From NCBI GenBank assembly GCA_964481425.1, contig CAYZTM010000012.1, positions 1 to 64,000 on the forward strand: 64,000 nt of DNA, read 5' to 3'. Position numbers and translations under genes: made by a program. The DNA is from MKUN01 sp964481425. GTDB taxonomy: Bacteria; Bacteroidota; Bacteroidia; Chitinophagales; Chitinophagaceae. Of this stretch, positions 6,867 to 14,913 are shown piece after piece. Each line of letters begins with the position of its first letter. Position 1 is the stretch's first letter. The notes below the pieces were generated by a model. The model was given only the letters and a program-made list of their open reading frames with translations, did no database searches and was not told the DNA's origin.

Positions 6867-7852
6867 ATGGATACAGCTAAGTACAGGCAGCAGGCAGAGT
6901 GGGCCGCTGAAAGGCAAAGAAAGCTGCAGGAGAGCATAGCCGGGGCCGATGAACAGCGGAAGGGTAAAGAAGAAAAGGAACAAGGCGCCATGCAGGCGGG
7001 GGCACGTGTGTATCCCGAGCCGCCTATGGAAAAGACAAGCCTGGTACAGAGGCACTGCTGCAGCAGCAGCCCATGTGCGATGCACCCTACTACAAAGGTT
7101 CGGACAAGCTAAAAGATAAAGTGGCCATCATCACCGGTGGCGACTCAGGCATAGGCAGGGCAGTGGCCGTGCTCTTTGCCCGCGAGGGGGCCGATGTCGC
7201 CATCATCTACCTCAGCGAGCACGGGGATGCGCAGGAGACCAAACGCATGGTGGAGCAGGAGGGTCGCAAATGCCTGCTCATAAGCGGTGATGTATCCGAT
7301 CGCGAATTTTGTTTCGATGCCGTGAAAGATGTGGTGGGTGAACTGGACAGCCTGGATGTGCTGGTCAACAATGCCGCCTTCCAGCTGCACGCCCATGAAC
7401 TTGGGGACCTCAGCGAGGAGCATTTCGATACCACGCTGCGTACCAATCTCTACGGCTATTTTCATATGGTGCAGGCAGCCGTGCCCCATATGAAGCCCGG
7501 CAGCGCTATTGTAAATACCGGCTCGGTAACGGGCATGATGGGCAGTAAAGACCTGCTCGACTATTCGCTGACCAAAGGCGGCATACACGCCTTTACCCGC
7601 TCGCTGGGCACCAAGCTGGTGCCCAATGGCATAAGGGTGAATGCTGTGGCCCCCGGCCCGGTATGGACGCCGCTGAACCCGGCCGATAAAGAAAAGGAAG
7701 GCATAGCGCAGTTTGGCGCCGATGTGCCCATGAAGCGCCCCGCCCAGCCGGAGGAGATCGCCCCGGCTTATGTGTTCCTCGCCTCGCCGCATTGCTCCGG
7801 CTATATCACGGGCGAGGTGCTACCCATTATAGGTGGCTATAGCGGTGGCTGA
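6867..7852 (+). pseudogene. SDR family oxidoreductase, split by a probable 1-nt frameshift
   Basis: The complete protein would be about 328 residues, similar to the YghA/YhxC-type SDRs with a charged N-terminal extension. The N-terminal part is read from 6867 (MDTAKYRQQAEWAAERQRKL...GARVYPEPPMEK). The SDR domain is in another frame and is open from 7073 to 7852 (259 residues, starting MCDAPYYKGSDKL). Adding one A to the AAAA run at 7030-7033 joins them as PPMEKDKPGTEALLQQQPMC, which restores the conserved PG-x-E...YKGSDKL lead-in of this family. Numbering from 7073, the NAD(P) motif TGGDSGIG is at 21-28, NNA at 99-101, and the catalytic Tyr164-x3-Lys168 is intact. The shorter 7073 product could still fold. 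It is either a real frameshift or a homopolymer sequencing error. Confidence 0.7.
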
Positions 7853-7883
7853 TGAGCGGGCGCAGCAGGGCCGCGTTATAAGA

Positions 7884-7914
7884 TTTGCTTCTATCAAAAA
7901 TAGCCTTACCTTTG
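7884..7914 (+). promoter_or_regulatory. Bacteroidota-type promoter of tetR
   Basis: TTTG at 7884-7887 and TACCTTTG (TAnnTTTG box) at 7907-7914 are 19 nt apart, the canonical layout for the Bacteroidota primary sigma factor. It lies 26 nt before the ATG at 7941, which argues for that ATG and against the upstream in-frame start at 7833. Confidence 0.65.
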
Positions 7915-7921
7915 TGGAGTG

Positions 7922-7931
7922 TTCAGTCAGT
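7922..7931 (+). promoter_or_regulatory. putative TetR operator half-site
   Basis: TTCAGTCAGT just downstream of the tetR promoter box resembles AGTCAATCAGT at 8532-8542 before the SDR gene. CTATTGG follows here, and its reverse complement CCAATAG precedes the second site. This is a candidate operator only. Confidence 0.35.
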
Positions 7932-7940
7932 CTATTGGCA

Positions 7941-8501
7941 ATGGATAAACGAAAACAGATACTCGATGCGGCGCTCAGGCTCTTTGTGACCCTGGGCTTC
8001 CACGGCACGCCCACCAGCAAGATAGCGCAGGAGGCAGGCGTGGCCAACGGTACCCTGTTCCACTATTTCCCTACCAAAGACCACCTGGTGCTGGCCCTGT
8101 ATGCTGATGTGAAATCGCGGCTGAACGAATACGTAGGCGAAAATGCCCTGCCGGTACCCGACTTCAGGGAAACGGTCAAGGCCGCATACTTAGCCTCGCT
8201 CTACTGGGCCCTGGAGCATAAGGACGAGTTCAGCTATATACAGCAGTTCAACAGCTCGCCTTATACCGCCCTGCTGGGGCCGGAGGAGGCCGAGCAGCAA
8301 ACCAAAATGATAACCGATATGCTGCGCACCGGCATAAAGGATAAGATCATCAAACCCTTACCTGTTGACCTGTTATACAGCCTCGTAAGCGGGCATACCT
8401 ACGCGCTCAACCAATACCTGGTAAAGGGCGGCTTTCCCCAGGCAAAGCAACACCAGTACATCAACGACAGCTTTGAGCTGCTATGGGATATGCTGACCTG
8501 A
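7941..8501 (+). CDS. TetR/AcrR family transcriptional regulator
   Basis: 186 residues from the ATG at 7941 (MDKRKQILDAALRLFVTLGF). The frame is open further upstream, but that extension overlaps the SDR gene and the promoter. Residues 8-55 are the TetR HTH (TPTSKIAQEAGVANGTLFHYF). The rest is helical, typical of the ligand-binding C-terminal domain (length normal for the family, 180-220). The next gene is an SDR on the same strand, 58 nt downstream, and a shared TCARTCAGT motif stands before both genes. Autoregulation and control of the SDR are therefore likely. The ligand is unknown. Confidence 0.9.
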   Translation: MDKRKQILDAALRLFVTLGFHGTPTSKIAQEAGVANGTLFHYFPTKDHLVLALYADVKSRLNEYVGENALPVPDFRETVKAAYLASLYWALEHKDEFSYIQQFNSSPYTALLGPEEAEQQTKMITDMLRTGIKDKIIKPLPVDLLYSLVSGHTYALNQYLVKGGFPQAKQHQYINDSFELLWDMLT

Positions 8502-8559
8502 TATATTTTTTGGACCAATAGTAGAGTGAGTAGTCAATCAGTACAATAAACATAACATC

Positions 8560-9375
8560 ATGACAAACAAAGTAGCATTGATAACGGGGGCCTCGTCGGG
8601 CATTGGTAAAGAGACGGCAAAGCTGTTGCGGCAAAAGGGCTATACCGTATATGGCGCAGCCCGCCGTGTAGAGAAGATGCAGGACCTTAAAGAAGCAGGG
8701 GTAAAACTGCTGGCCATGGACGTGACCGACGATGCCTCGATGGTGGCCGGCGTGAACGAGATAATGAACAACGAGCACTGCATAGACCTGCTGGTGAACA
8801 ATGCGGGCTATGGCTCCTACGGTGCGCTGGAGGATGTGCCCATGTCAGAGGCGCGTTACCAGTTCGAGGTGAACATCTTCGGGATGGCCCGGCTCACGCA
8901 GCTGGTGCTGCCGCACATGCGCGCGCAGCATTCGGGCCGCATCATCAATATATCATCCATAGGCGGCGAGATAGGCGAGCCGCATGGTGCGTGGTACCAT
9001 GCCACCAAGTTTGCGGTGGAGGGCCTCAGCGACAGCCTGCGTATGGAGCTGAAAGAGTTTGGTATAGATGTGGTAGTGATCAGGCCCGGCGCTATCATTA
9101 CCGAGTGGGCAGGCATAGCCCGCGAGAGCATGCTGAAGATGTCGGGCGATACGGCTTACAAAGAGCTGGCGCAGAAGCACTACAAGGTGTTTGAGCGGGC
9201 CGATAACATGGGCAGCAAGCCCATAGTGGTGGCCCGCACTATAGTAAAGGCCGCTACCGTGCGACACCCCAAAACACGCTATGCCACGGGTGGGGGCGCA
9301 AAGCCCATCCTCCTCCTCAGGAAGCTGCTCAGCGACCGCATGTTCGATAAGCTGATGCTCTCGATGATGCGCTAA
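8560..9375 (+). CDS. SDR family NAD(P)-dependent oxidoreductase
   Basis: 271-residue classical short-chain dehydrogenase. TGASSGIG (9-16) binds the cofactor; LLVNNAG is at 77-83; Ser132/Ser133 and Tyr146-x3-Lys150 form the catalytic set. The C-terminal extension (KTRYATGGGAKPILLLRKLLSDRMFDKLML) is common in SDRs of the YbbO/retinol-dehydrogenase-like group. The alcohol or ketone substrate cannot be told from sequence. The gene follows tetR and is probably under its control. Confidence 0.9.
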   Translation: MTNKVALITGASSGIGKETAKLLRQKGYTVYGAARRVEKMQDLKEAGVKLLAMDVTDDASMVAGVNEIMNNEHCIDLLVNNAGYGSYGALEDVPMSEARYQFEVNIFGMARLTQLVLPHMRAQHSGRIINISSIGGEIGEPHGAWYHATKFAVEGLSDSLRMELKEFGIDVVVIRPGAIITEWAGIARESMLKMSGDTAYKELAQKHYKVFERADNMGSKPIVVARTIVKAATVRHPKTRYATGGGAKPILLLRKLLSDRMFDKLMLSMMR

Positions 9376-9387
9376 GAATAGAAAGGA

Positions 9388-10134
9388 TCAATACACATGC
9401 TGCCCGCCATTGATGGCGTAGTTGGCCCCGGTAATGAAGCTGGCCTCTTTGGATGCGAGGAAGGATACCAGGTGCGCTATCTCGTGCGTGCCGCCCAGCC
9501 TGCCGATGGGTATCTCCGCCACTATCTTGTCGCGTATCTCCTCGGGCACGGCCATTACCATATCGGTAGCTATATAGCCCGGCGAGATGGTATTGACGGT
9601 TATGCCCTTGCGTGCCACTTCCATGGCCAGTGTTTTGGTGAAGCCGTGCATACCTGCCTTGGCTGCCGAGTAGTTGGCCTGGCCAAACTGTCCGCGCTGC
9701 CCGTTCACCGACGATATATTGATGATGCGGCCATAGCCCCTGTCCATCATCTGGTTAATGACATTGCGGCAGCAGTTGAACACGCTGTAGAGATTGGTCT
9801 TAAGCACAGCGTCCCAGTTCTCCGGCGTCATCTTGCGGAACTGCCCGTCGCGGGTGATGCCGGCATTGTTCACCAGCACATCTATGGGGCCTATCTCGCG
9901 CTCTACCTGCTCCACCATCAGGCGCACCTGCTCGTAGTCGCTCACATCGGCCCGGTACATATCGAAGTGGTAACCTTCGGCGGCCATTTGTTCCTTCCAG
10001 CGGGCGGCCTTTTCGGGGTTGTTGTAATTGGCCACTACATGAAAGCCGTCATCGGCAAGGGCCTTGCACATATCGGTGCCCAGGCCGCCAGTGCTGCCTG
10101 TTACGAGTGCCGTGTATTTCTTATCCTGGTCCAT
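9388..10134 (-). CDS. phbB: acetoacetyl-CoA reductase
   Basis: 248 residues, the usual length. It catalyses NADPH-dependent reduction of acetoacetyl-CoA to (R)-3-hydroxybutyryl-CoA, the second step of polyhydroxybutyrate synthesis. The cofactor motif TGSTGGLG is at 12-19, NNAGITRD at 89-96, Ser141 and Tyr155-x3-Lys159 (YSAAKAG) are catalytic, and SPGYIATDM is present. These stretches are characteristic of PhbB rather than FabG, although FabG-type activity cannot be excluded. No phaC or phaA lies next to it in this window. It converges with the SDR gene on its left, with 12 nt between the stop codons. Confidence 0.85.
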   Translation of the reverse strand: MDQDKKYTALVTGSTGGLGTDMCKALADDGFHVVANYNNPEKAARWKEQMAAEGYHFDMYRADVSDYEQVRLMVEQVEREIGPIDVLVNNAGITRDGQFRKMTPENWDAVLKTNLYSVFNCCRNVINQMMDRGYGRIINISSVNGQRGQFGQANYSAAKAGMHGFTKTLAMEVARKGITVNTISPGYIATDMVMAVPEEIRDKIVAEIPIGRLGGTHEIAHLVSFLASKEASFITGANYAINGGQHVY

Positions 10135-10282
10135 CGATAAATAGTTTTGAATGTGAACGATAGATGAAACTTAATACAAAATACTACAAATCATTTCATG
10201 CATCAAAGGGCTTAATAATGAGTTCATACAGCGCTGGCATGGTTTTATATCATGCATAGCAGGCTTATAAAACGCCAACATT

Positions 10283-10450
10283 ATGAAGAAGATATCAATA
10301 GCATCGATACTCGCCATCCTGGTAACGCTGAGCAGTTGCAAGCTGGTGGGTGACATCTTTCAGGCCGGTGTATGGGTAGGTGTGCTGATGGTAGTGGGTA
10401 TACTGGTACTGGCAATAGTATTGCTGGGGAAGCTGTTCGGAGGGAAGTAA
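10283..10450 (+). CDS. small membrane lipoprotein
   Basis: 55 residues beginning MKKISIASILAILV. The lipobox LSSC places the modified Cys at 19. A second hydrophobic helix (VWVGVLMVVGILVLAIVLLG) and a short basic end (KLFGGK) follow. Similar tiny lipoproteins are widespread in Bacteroidota and have no known function. It lies 25 nt before the YtxH-like gene and is probably cotranscribed with it. Confidence 0.7.
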   Translation: MKKISIASILAILVTLSSCKLVGDIFQAGVWVGVLMVVGILVLAIVLLGKLFGGK

Positions 10451-10475
10451 TTACTCAATATAAAAAACAAGGGTT

Positions 10476-10775
10476 ATGAGCAAATCAGGATTTTTGACCG
10501 GGGCAGCCGTGGGGCTACTGGTTGGCCTGCTGGTGGCGCCTGAGAAGGGCACCGAGCTGCGCGATGATATAGCAGACAATGCGGAAAGGTGGAAGAAGAA
10601 ACTGTACAAGATGACGGGTAAGACCAATAAGGAACTGGCTGACCTGCGCAAGACACTGGAGCGCGAGATAGACGGACTGAGCGAAGATGTAAGGCACAGG
10701 ATACTGACGATACTGGACGAGAGCGTGGATGCAGCGCGCAGTGTACGCGGCCATGTGAACAACGGAATAGCTTAA
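10476..10775 (+). CDS. YtxH domain-containing protein
   Basis: 99 residues. An N-terminal glycine-rich membrane segment (GFLTGAAVGLLVGLLVAPEKG) is followed by a charged amphipathic helix region, the typical YtxH/gas-vesicle GvpP-like layout (PF12732). Members are small envelope or stress-associated membrane proteins of unclear function. It lies downstream of a small lipoprotein gene, in the same direction. Confidence 0.85.
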   Translation: MSKSGFLTGAAVGLLVGLLVAPEKGTELRDDIADNAERWKKKLYKMTGKTNKELADLRKTLEREIDGLSEDVRHRILTILDESVDAARSVRGHVNNGIA

Positions 10776-10800
10776 AAAAAGAGTGAACAGCCAAACGCAA

Positions 10801-10826
10801 GCTATCCTGCCGCGAGGTGGGGTAGC
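10801..10826. terminator. possible bidirectional terminator
   Basis: GCTATCC (10801-10807) pairs with GGGTAGC (10820-10826, one wobble) between the convergent YtxH-like gene and the minus-strand gene ending at 10831. The T-run is weak. Confidence 0.35.
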
Positions 10827-10830
10827 CTTG

Positions 10831-11175
10831 TTATGGTACGAGGAAGGTGAGCTCGGGCGCATCACTGCTGAAGTGGGCGTATCTCTTCAGCAGCACGGTA
10901 TCTGATTTTTCATTGACGTAGTATATGGAGATGGGGGTCTTGCCGCCATCGAGACGATCTATATCGAGGTAGAAGTTGCCGTCCTCATCTGTCTCCGTTT
11001 CGCCGGCCAGGGTGTTGCCTTCCTTTGCACATATGTACACCCCATCGAGTGAGGGCGGGTTCTTTTTTGCTTTGCTCTCCAGGTGGCCTGTTACGGATAT
11101 GGTATCGGGGTCGGCAGAGAAGCTGCAGAGCAGCAGGGAAATGAAGGTGATAAATATTGTAAGGGACCCGCGCAT
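10831..11175 (-). CDS. exported protein with carboxypeptidase-regulatory-like fold
   Basis: 114 residues with a signal peptide (LTIFITFISLLLCSFSADP). The mature part, ISVTGHLESKA...VYICAKEGNTLAGETETDEDGNFYLDI, has the beta-sandwich pattern of small CarboxypepD_reg-like domains (a strand, a loop with T-D-x-x-G-x-F, then a strand). Such domains are found as periplasmic stubs in Bacteroidota. No enzymatic residues are evident. It lies 9 nt downstream of ispF on the same strand, so it may share its transcript. Confidence 0.65.
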   Translation of the reverse strand: MRGSLTIFITFISLLLCSFSADPDTISVTGHLESKAKKNPPSLDGVYICAKEGNTLAGETETDEDGNFYLDIDRLDGGKTPISIYYVNEKSDTVLLKRYAHFSSDAPELTFLVP

Positions 11176-11184
11176 AAAAATCGT

Positions 11185-11661
11185 TTATACCTGCTGTAAT
11201 AATACATTCGCTGTTGCAACCACTCCTTCTTCCCGGCCAATAAAGCTCATATGCTCGGTGGTGGTGGCTTTTATAGAGATGTCGCTGAGCGGTATGCCGA
11301 GGACAGTACCTATGGCCTGCTGCATTTGCGGCACGAAAGGTAATATTTTAGGCGCCTGCAGCAGTAGCGTACTGTCGATGTTCACAATTTTATAACCCCG
11401 CTGCTGCACGAGGTCATAGCAATGGCGCAGGATGATCTTGCTGTCAATACCTTTAATGGACTGATCGGTATCGGGAAAGTGCTTGCCGATATCGCCGAGG
11501 GACAATGCGCCGAGCATGGCATCGCAGATGGCATGCAGCAGCACATCGGCATCGGAATGGCCTACAGCACCTTTGCTGTGCGGCACCAGTACACCGCCCA
11601 GCCAGAGCTCGCGGCCCTCAGCCAGTTGATGAAAATCGATGCCTTGTCCAATTCGAAACAT
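11185..11661 (-). CDS. ispF: 2-C-methyl-D-erythritol 2,4-cyclodiphosphate synthase
   Basis: 158 residues from the ATG at 11661 (MFRIGQGIDFHQL). The frame is also open to a TTG at 11670, but that lies in a repeat. IspF converts CDP-ME-2-phosphate to ME-cPP and CMP in the MEP isoprenoid pathway. Zinc ligands Asp9 and His11 (GIDFH) and the following GHSDADVLLHA motif are present, as is the C-terminal KATTTEHMSFIGREEGV signature. The length is normal. The start codon is 2-3 nt from the palindrome CCCCTTTAGGGG that ends the DUF559 cassette, so any native leader has been replaced by repeat DNA. Confidence 0.95.
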   Translation of the reverse strand: MFRIGQGIDFHQLAEGRELWLGGVLVPHSKGAVGHSDADVLLHAICDAMLGALSLGDIGKHFPDTDQSIKGIDSKIILRHCYDLVQQRGYKIVNIDSTLLLQAPKILPFVPQMQQAIGTVLGIPLSDISIKATTTEHMSFIGREEGVVATANVLLQQV

Positions 11662-11667
11662 AAACCC

Positions 11668-11690
11668 CAAACCCCTAAAGGGGCTTCACT
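11668..11690 (-). repeat. CCCCTTTAGGGG palindrome between DUF559 gene and ispF
   Basis: Read on the minus strand this is AAGCCCCTTTAGGGGTTTGGGG, a common Bacteroidota repeat type. It abuts the ispF start codon. A similar palindrome lies at the other end of the DUF559 gene. Confidence 0.6.
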
Positions 11691-12057
11691 TTTGATTGTT
11701 AATATATAACTCTATCTCGTTGATCACCTTTTCTAATTGTAATTCTACGTCATTATTTTTAAACCTCAGCACGGTTACGCCTTCATTTTCAATATTTGTC
11801 TGACGAATTTTATCGCCGCGTACAATATCCGGTTTGTTATGTATGCTACCGTCTAATTCAATGACCAGCTTCAAAGCGTGACAATAGAAATCTGCTATGT
11901 ACATACCCATTGGGTGTTGCCGGCGAAACTTGTAGCCCAAAGGTTTCTGGCGCAGGTACTCCCACAGAATTGACTCTGCTTCTGTAAGGTTATTACGTAA
12001 CTGTTTTGCACGTTCGAAAATAAAGTTATGTGCTCCATAAAACATTTTCTTTTTCAT
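11686..12057 (-). CDS. DUF559 domain endonuclease-like protein
   Basis: 123 residues, full length for the family. An N-terminal helix (FERAKQLRNNLTEAESILWEYL) precedes the nuclease core: FRRQHPMGMYIADFYC at about 44-59, LVIELDGSIH at about 64-73, and a C-terminal VLRFKNNDVELQLEKVINEI. The Asp/Glu and Gln/His positions match the Vsr-type (PD-(D/E)XK-related) active site. DUF559 genes are very abundant in Bacteroidota and their role is unproven. This copy occupies, with its two bordering palindromes, the whole gap between hutU and ispF. The broken copy at 3811-3999 is a second member. Confidence 0.85.
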   Translation of the reverse strand: MKKKMFYGAHNFIFERAKQLRNNLTEAESILWEYLRQKPLGYKFRRQHPMGMYIADFYCHALKLVIELDGSIHNKPDIVRGDKIRQTNIENEGVTVLRFKNNDVELQLEKVINEIELYINNQK

Positions 12058-12069
12058 GTGCTGTACAGT

Positions 12070-12093
12070 TCCCCCTTCAGGGGGCGGAGGGGG
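12070..12093 (-). repeat. CCCCCTTCAGGGGG palindrome abutting the hutU stop
   Basis: CCCCC-TTCA-GGGGG (12071-12084) and a GGAGGGGG tail end exactly at the hutU stop codon (12094-12096). It is the partner of the palindrome at 11668-11690. Confidence 0.6.
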
Positions 12094-13743
12094 TTACCAG
12101 ATATTAAGGCCGAATTTATCGGCGGTTTCTTTTGCTTCGTCGTAGCCTGCGTCTGTATGGCGGATAACGCCCATCGCGGGATCGTTGTAGAGCACACGGC
12201 TCAGGCGCTTTGCCGCATCGTCGGTGCCATCTGCTACTATTACCATACCTGCATGCAGCGAGTAGCCCATACCTACGCCACCACCATGGTGGAAGGATAC
12301 CCAGCTTGCACCACCTGCAGTGTTGATCAGTGCATTAAGTATCGGCCAGTCGGCAACGGCATCACTACCGTCCTTCATAGCTTCTGTCTCGCGGTTGGGC
12401 GATGCTACAGAACCGGTGTCCAGGTGGTCGCGGCCAATAACGATGGGCGCTTTTACCTTGCCGGTCTTCACAAGTTCGTTGAATAGCAGCCCTGCCTTTT
12501 CGCGCTCGCCCATGCCCAGCCAGCAAATGCGTGCAGGCAGCCCCTGGAAGGCAATACGTTCCCTGGCCATATGCAGCCAGCGGTGCAGCCCTTTGTTATC
12601 CGGGAAGAGCTCCATGAGCGCCCGGTCGGTAGTGTAGATATCTTCGGGGTCGCCACTTAATGCAACCCAGCGGAAGGGCCCTTTACCCTCGCAAAAGAGC
12701 GGGCGTATATATGCCGGTACAAAACCCGGGAAGTCGAATGCGTTCTCCACACCGCGCTTGTCATGTGCCTGGCCGCGGAGGTTATTGCCATAGTCGAAGG
12801 TGATGGCGCCGCGCTTTTGCAACTCCAGCATCTGCCGCACATGGCGGGCCATGGTATCGAGCGATCGGCGGATGTATTCATCGGGGTTGCTGCTGCGTAG
12901 TGCATTGGCTTCCTGAACGCTGAGACCTTCCGGGAAATAGCCGATCAGTTCATCGTGTGCAGAGGTCTGGTCGGTGAGGGTATCGGGTGTGATATTGCGG
13001 TCTATGAGGCGCTGCAAAAGGTCAACTACATTGCAGCATACTCCTATAGATATAGCTTCGTTATTTTTCTTTGCCTCGAGGGACCAGTCGATGGCCTCGT
13101 CAATATCGGAGGTCCATTTATCAAGGTAGCGTGTCTCTATACGCTTTTTGATACGCCACTCTTCCATTTCGGCAGCGAGGCATACACCTTCATTCATGGT
13201 GATGGCCAGCGGCTGAGCCCCACCCATGCCGCCAAGACCTGCGGTGACATTGAGTGTGCCCGTAAGTGTTCCTTTATAATGCTGACTTGCCAGCGAAAGA
13301 TAAGTTTCGTAAGTGCCCTGCACTATGCCCTGCGAGCCTATGTATATCCAGCTACCTGCGGTCATCTGTCCATACATCATCAGGCCCTTTGCTTCCAGCT
13401 CGCGGAAATGCTCCCATGTGGCCCATTTGCCTACGAGGTTGGAGTTGGCAATGAGCACGCGCGGCGCATCTTTGTGCGAACGCAATATGCCGACAGGCTT
13501 ACCCGACTGTACCATAAGGGTCTGATCTTCTTCCAGTCCCCTCAGGCATTCGAGTATCTTATCAAAGCTCTTCCAGTCGCGTGCGGCCTTGCCGATACCG
13601 CCATATACCACGAGGTCCTGCGGACGCTCGGCCACCTCGGGGTCGAGGTTGTTTTGTATCATGCGGTAGGCGGCTTCGGTGATCCAGTTCTTACAATTAA
13701 GCTGGTTGCCACGCGGGGCCCTTATTATTCTTTCTGAAGTCAA
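12094..13743 (-). CDS. hutU: urocanate hydratase
   Basis: 549 residues, full length for urocanase. It adds water to urocanate to form imidazolonepropionate, the second step of histidine breakdown, using tightly bound NAD+ as an electrophile. Family signatures are continuous from the N-terminus (RAPRGNQLNCKNWITEAA, then NNLDPEVAERP) through TLNVTAGLGGMGGAQPLA, the NAD-binding region, to ARICWLGMGER, the active-site Cys segment of urocanases, and SVASPNRETEAMKDGSDAVADWP. No other hut gene is in this window. The next gene on the strand, across the DUF559 cassette, is ispF. Confidence 0.97.
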   Translation of the reverse strand: MTSERIIRAPRGNQLNCKNWITEAAYRMIQNNLDPEVAERPQDLVVYGGIGKAARDWKSFDKILECLRGLEEDQTLMVQSGKPVGILRSHKDAPRVLIANSNLVGKWATWEHFRELEAKGLMMYGQMTAGSWIYIGSQGIVQGTYETYLSLASQHYKGTLTGTLNVTAGLGGMGGAQPLAITMNEGVCLAAEMEEWRIKKRIETRYLDKWTSDIDEAIDWSLEAKKNNEAISIGVCCNVVDLLQRLIDRNITPDTLTDQTSAHDELIGYFPEGLSVQEANALRSSNPDEYIRRSLDTMARHVRQMLELQKRGAITFDYGNNLRGQAHDKRGVENAFDFPGFVPAYIRPLFCEGKGPFRWVALSGDPEDIYTTDRALMELFPDNKGLHRWLHMARERIAFQGLPARICWLGMGEREKAGLLFNELVKTGKVKAPIVIGRDHLDTGSVASPNRETEAMKDGSDAVADWPILNALINTAGGASWVSFHHGGGVGMGYSLHAGMVIVADGTDDAAKRLSRVLYNDPAMGVIRHTDAGYDEAKETADKFGLNIW

Positions 13744-13807
13744 AATCTTAATAATTCAAAAGTCAAAATTCAAAAGCTGTTCGGTTACTGGAAAGCCCTT
13801 AGCAGGG

Positions 13808-14728
13808 TTATGCGAGGAGCTTTGCTATCTCGGCTTTCAGTACCTGTTCTGTCTGCTCCTGCGATGTCTCCTGCTTTACGAAGGTCTTACCGGTAACTAC
13901 TTCGAACAGCTCGATGTAGCGTTCAGAAATACCTGCGATCACTTCTTCAGTCATCTCGGGGACCTGCTGGCCTTCTTTGCCCTGGAAGCCGTTATCCATC
14001 AGCCATTCGCGTACGAACTCTTTTGAGAGTTGTTTCTGCTGCTCGCCTTTCTTCTGGCGGTCTTCATAACCTTCAAGGTAAAAGTAGCGTGAAGAGTCGG
14101 GTGTATGGATCTCATCTATGAGGTAGATGGTATCGCCTATCTTACCGAATTCGTACTTGGTGTCCACTAATATAAGGCCACGTTCTTTGGCTATCTGGCG
14201 GCCACGCTCAAAGAGGGCCATGGTGTATTTCTCCAGTTGCTCATACTCTTCTTTCGGTACGAGGCCGCTGGAGATGATCTCCTCGCGCGAGATGTCCTCA
14301 TCATGGCCTACCAGTGCTTTGGTGGTTGGTGTGATGATCGGTTTTTCGAAGAAGTCATTCTCCTTCAGACCTTCCGGTAAGGGAACACCACAAAGCTCGC
14401 GTTTGCCGCTTTTGTAGGTACGCCATGCATGACCGGTAAGGTTGCCGCGTACTACCATCTCAACAGCATAGGTCTCGCACTTGTGGCCTATGGTCACATT
14501 GGGCAGAGGCACACTCATCATCCAGTTGGGAACGATGTCTTTAGTGGCATCGAGAAATTGTGCGGCTATCTGGTTGAGTACCTGCCCTTTGTATGGTATA
14601 GGCTTAGGCAATACAACATCGAATGCCGAGATGCGATCGCTAACGAGCATAACGAGGTACTTGTCGGCAATGGTGTAGACGTCACGAACTTTTCCTTTAT
14701 AAAACGCGGTTTGGTTTGGTAACTGCAT
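13808..14728 (-). CDS. purC: phosphoribosylaminoimidazole-succinocarboxamide synthase
   Basis: 306 residues. It joins aspartate to CAIR with ATP to form SAICAR in de novo purine synthesis. KGKVRDVY near the N-terminus is the nucleotide-binding start, LVSDRISAFDVV follows, then VVRGNLTGHAW and the C-terminal LVDTKYEFGK and DEIHTPDSSRY signatures. The length suits the longer (yeast-like, about 300 residue) subgroup. A TATCTTTG promoter box lies 25 nt upstream. The gap to hutU (13744-13807) is short and has no gene. Confidence 0.96.
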   Translation of the reverse strand: MQLPNQTAFYKGKVRDVYTIADKYLVMLVSDRISAFDVVLPKPIPYKGQVLNQIAAQFLDATKDIVPNWMMSVPLPNVTIGHKCETYAVEMVVRGNLTGHAWRTYKSGKRELCGVPLPEGLKENDFFEKPIITPTTKALVGHDEDISREEIISSGLVPKEEYEQLEKYTMALFERGRQIAKERGLILVDTKYEFGKIGDTIYLIDEIHTPDSSRYFYLEGYEDRQKKGEQQKQLSKEFVREWLMDNGFQGKEGQQVPEMTEEVIAGISERYIELFEVVTGKTFVKQETSQEQTEQVLKAEIAKLLA

Positions 14729-14752
14729 ATAAGTAAAATATTAAATGGAGTG

Positions 14753-14760
14753 CAAAGATA
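14753..14760 (-). promoter_or_regulatory. promoter -7 box of purC
   Basis: TATCTTTG on the minus strand matches TAnnTTTG, 24 nt before the purC ATG. The upstream TTG-type element is not clear. Confidence 0.5.
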
Positions 14761-14848
14761 GGGCAAGCGGCCAATAGGACGAAGGCATAAATACAGAGAA
14801 GATGTAAAGTGTTGATAAAGAGGGTATAACTCTGTTTTCAGGGAAAAA

Positions 14849-14907
14849 ACTAAGAAAATAGTTATAAAACTAAAATTATAGTTTTACATTTGGACTAAAT
14901 AATTAGT
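14849..14907 (+). promoter_or_regulatory. three BlaI-type operators over the promoter
   Basis: ACTA-N6-TAGT occurs three times: 14849-14862, 14869-14882 and 14894-14907. The promoter box TACATTTG (14885-14892) sits between the second and third. The first start codon of the BlaI-like gene is at 14914. BlaI/MecI dimers bind short dyads of this kind at their own promoter, so this is very probably the autoregulated operator region. Confidence 0.7.
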
Positions 14908-14913
14908 TTGACA

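Noticed and set aside
9397..10140. 247-codon frame antisense to phbB
   Set aside because: It mirrors a well-conserved gene codon for codon; composition is His/Tyr/Leu-rich without any known domain.
12955..13737. 260-codon frame antisense to hutU
   Set aside because: A shadow of urocanase, with no family match or promoter.
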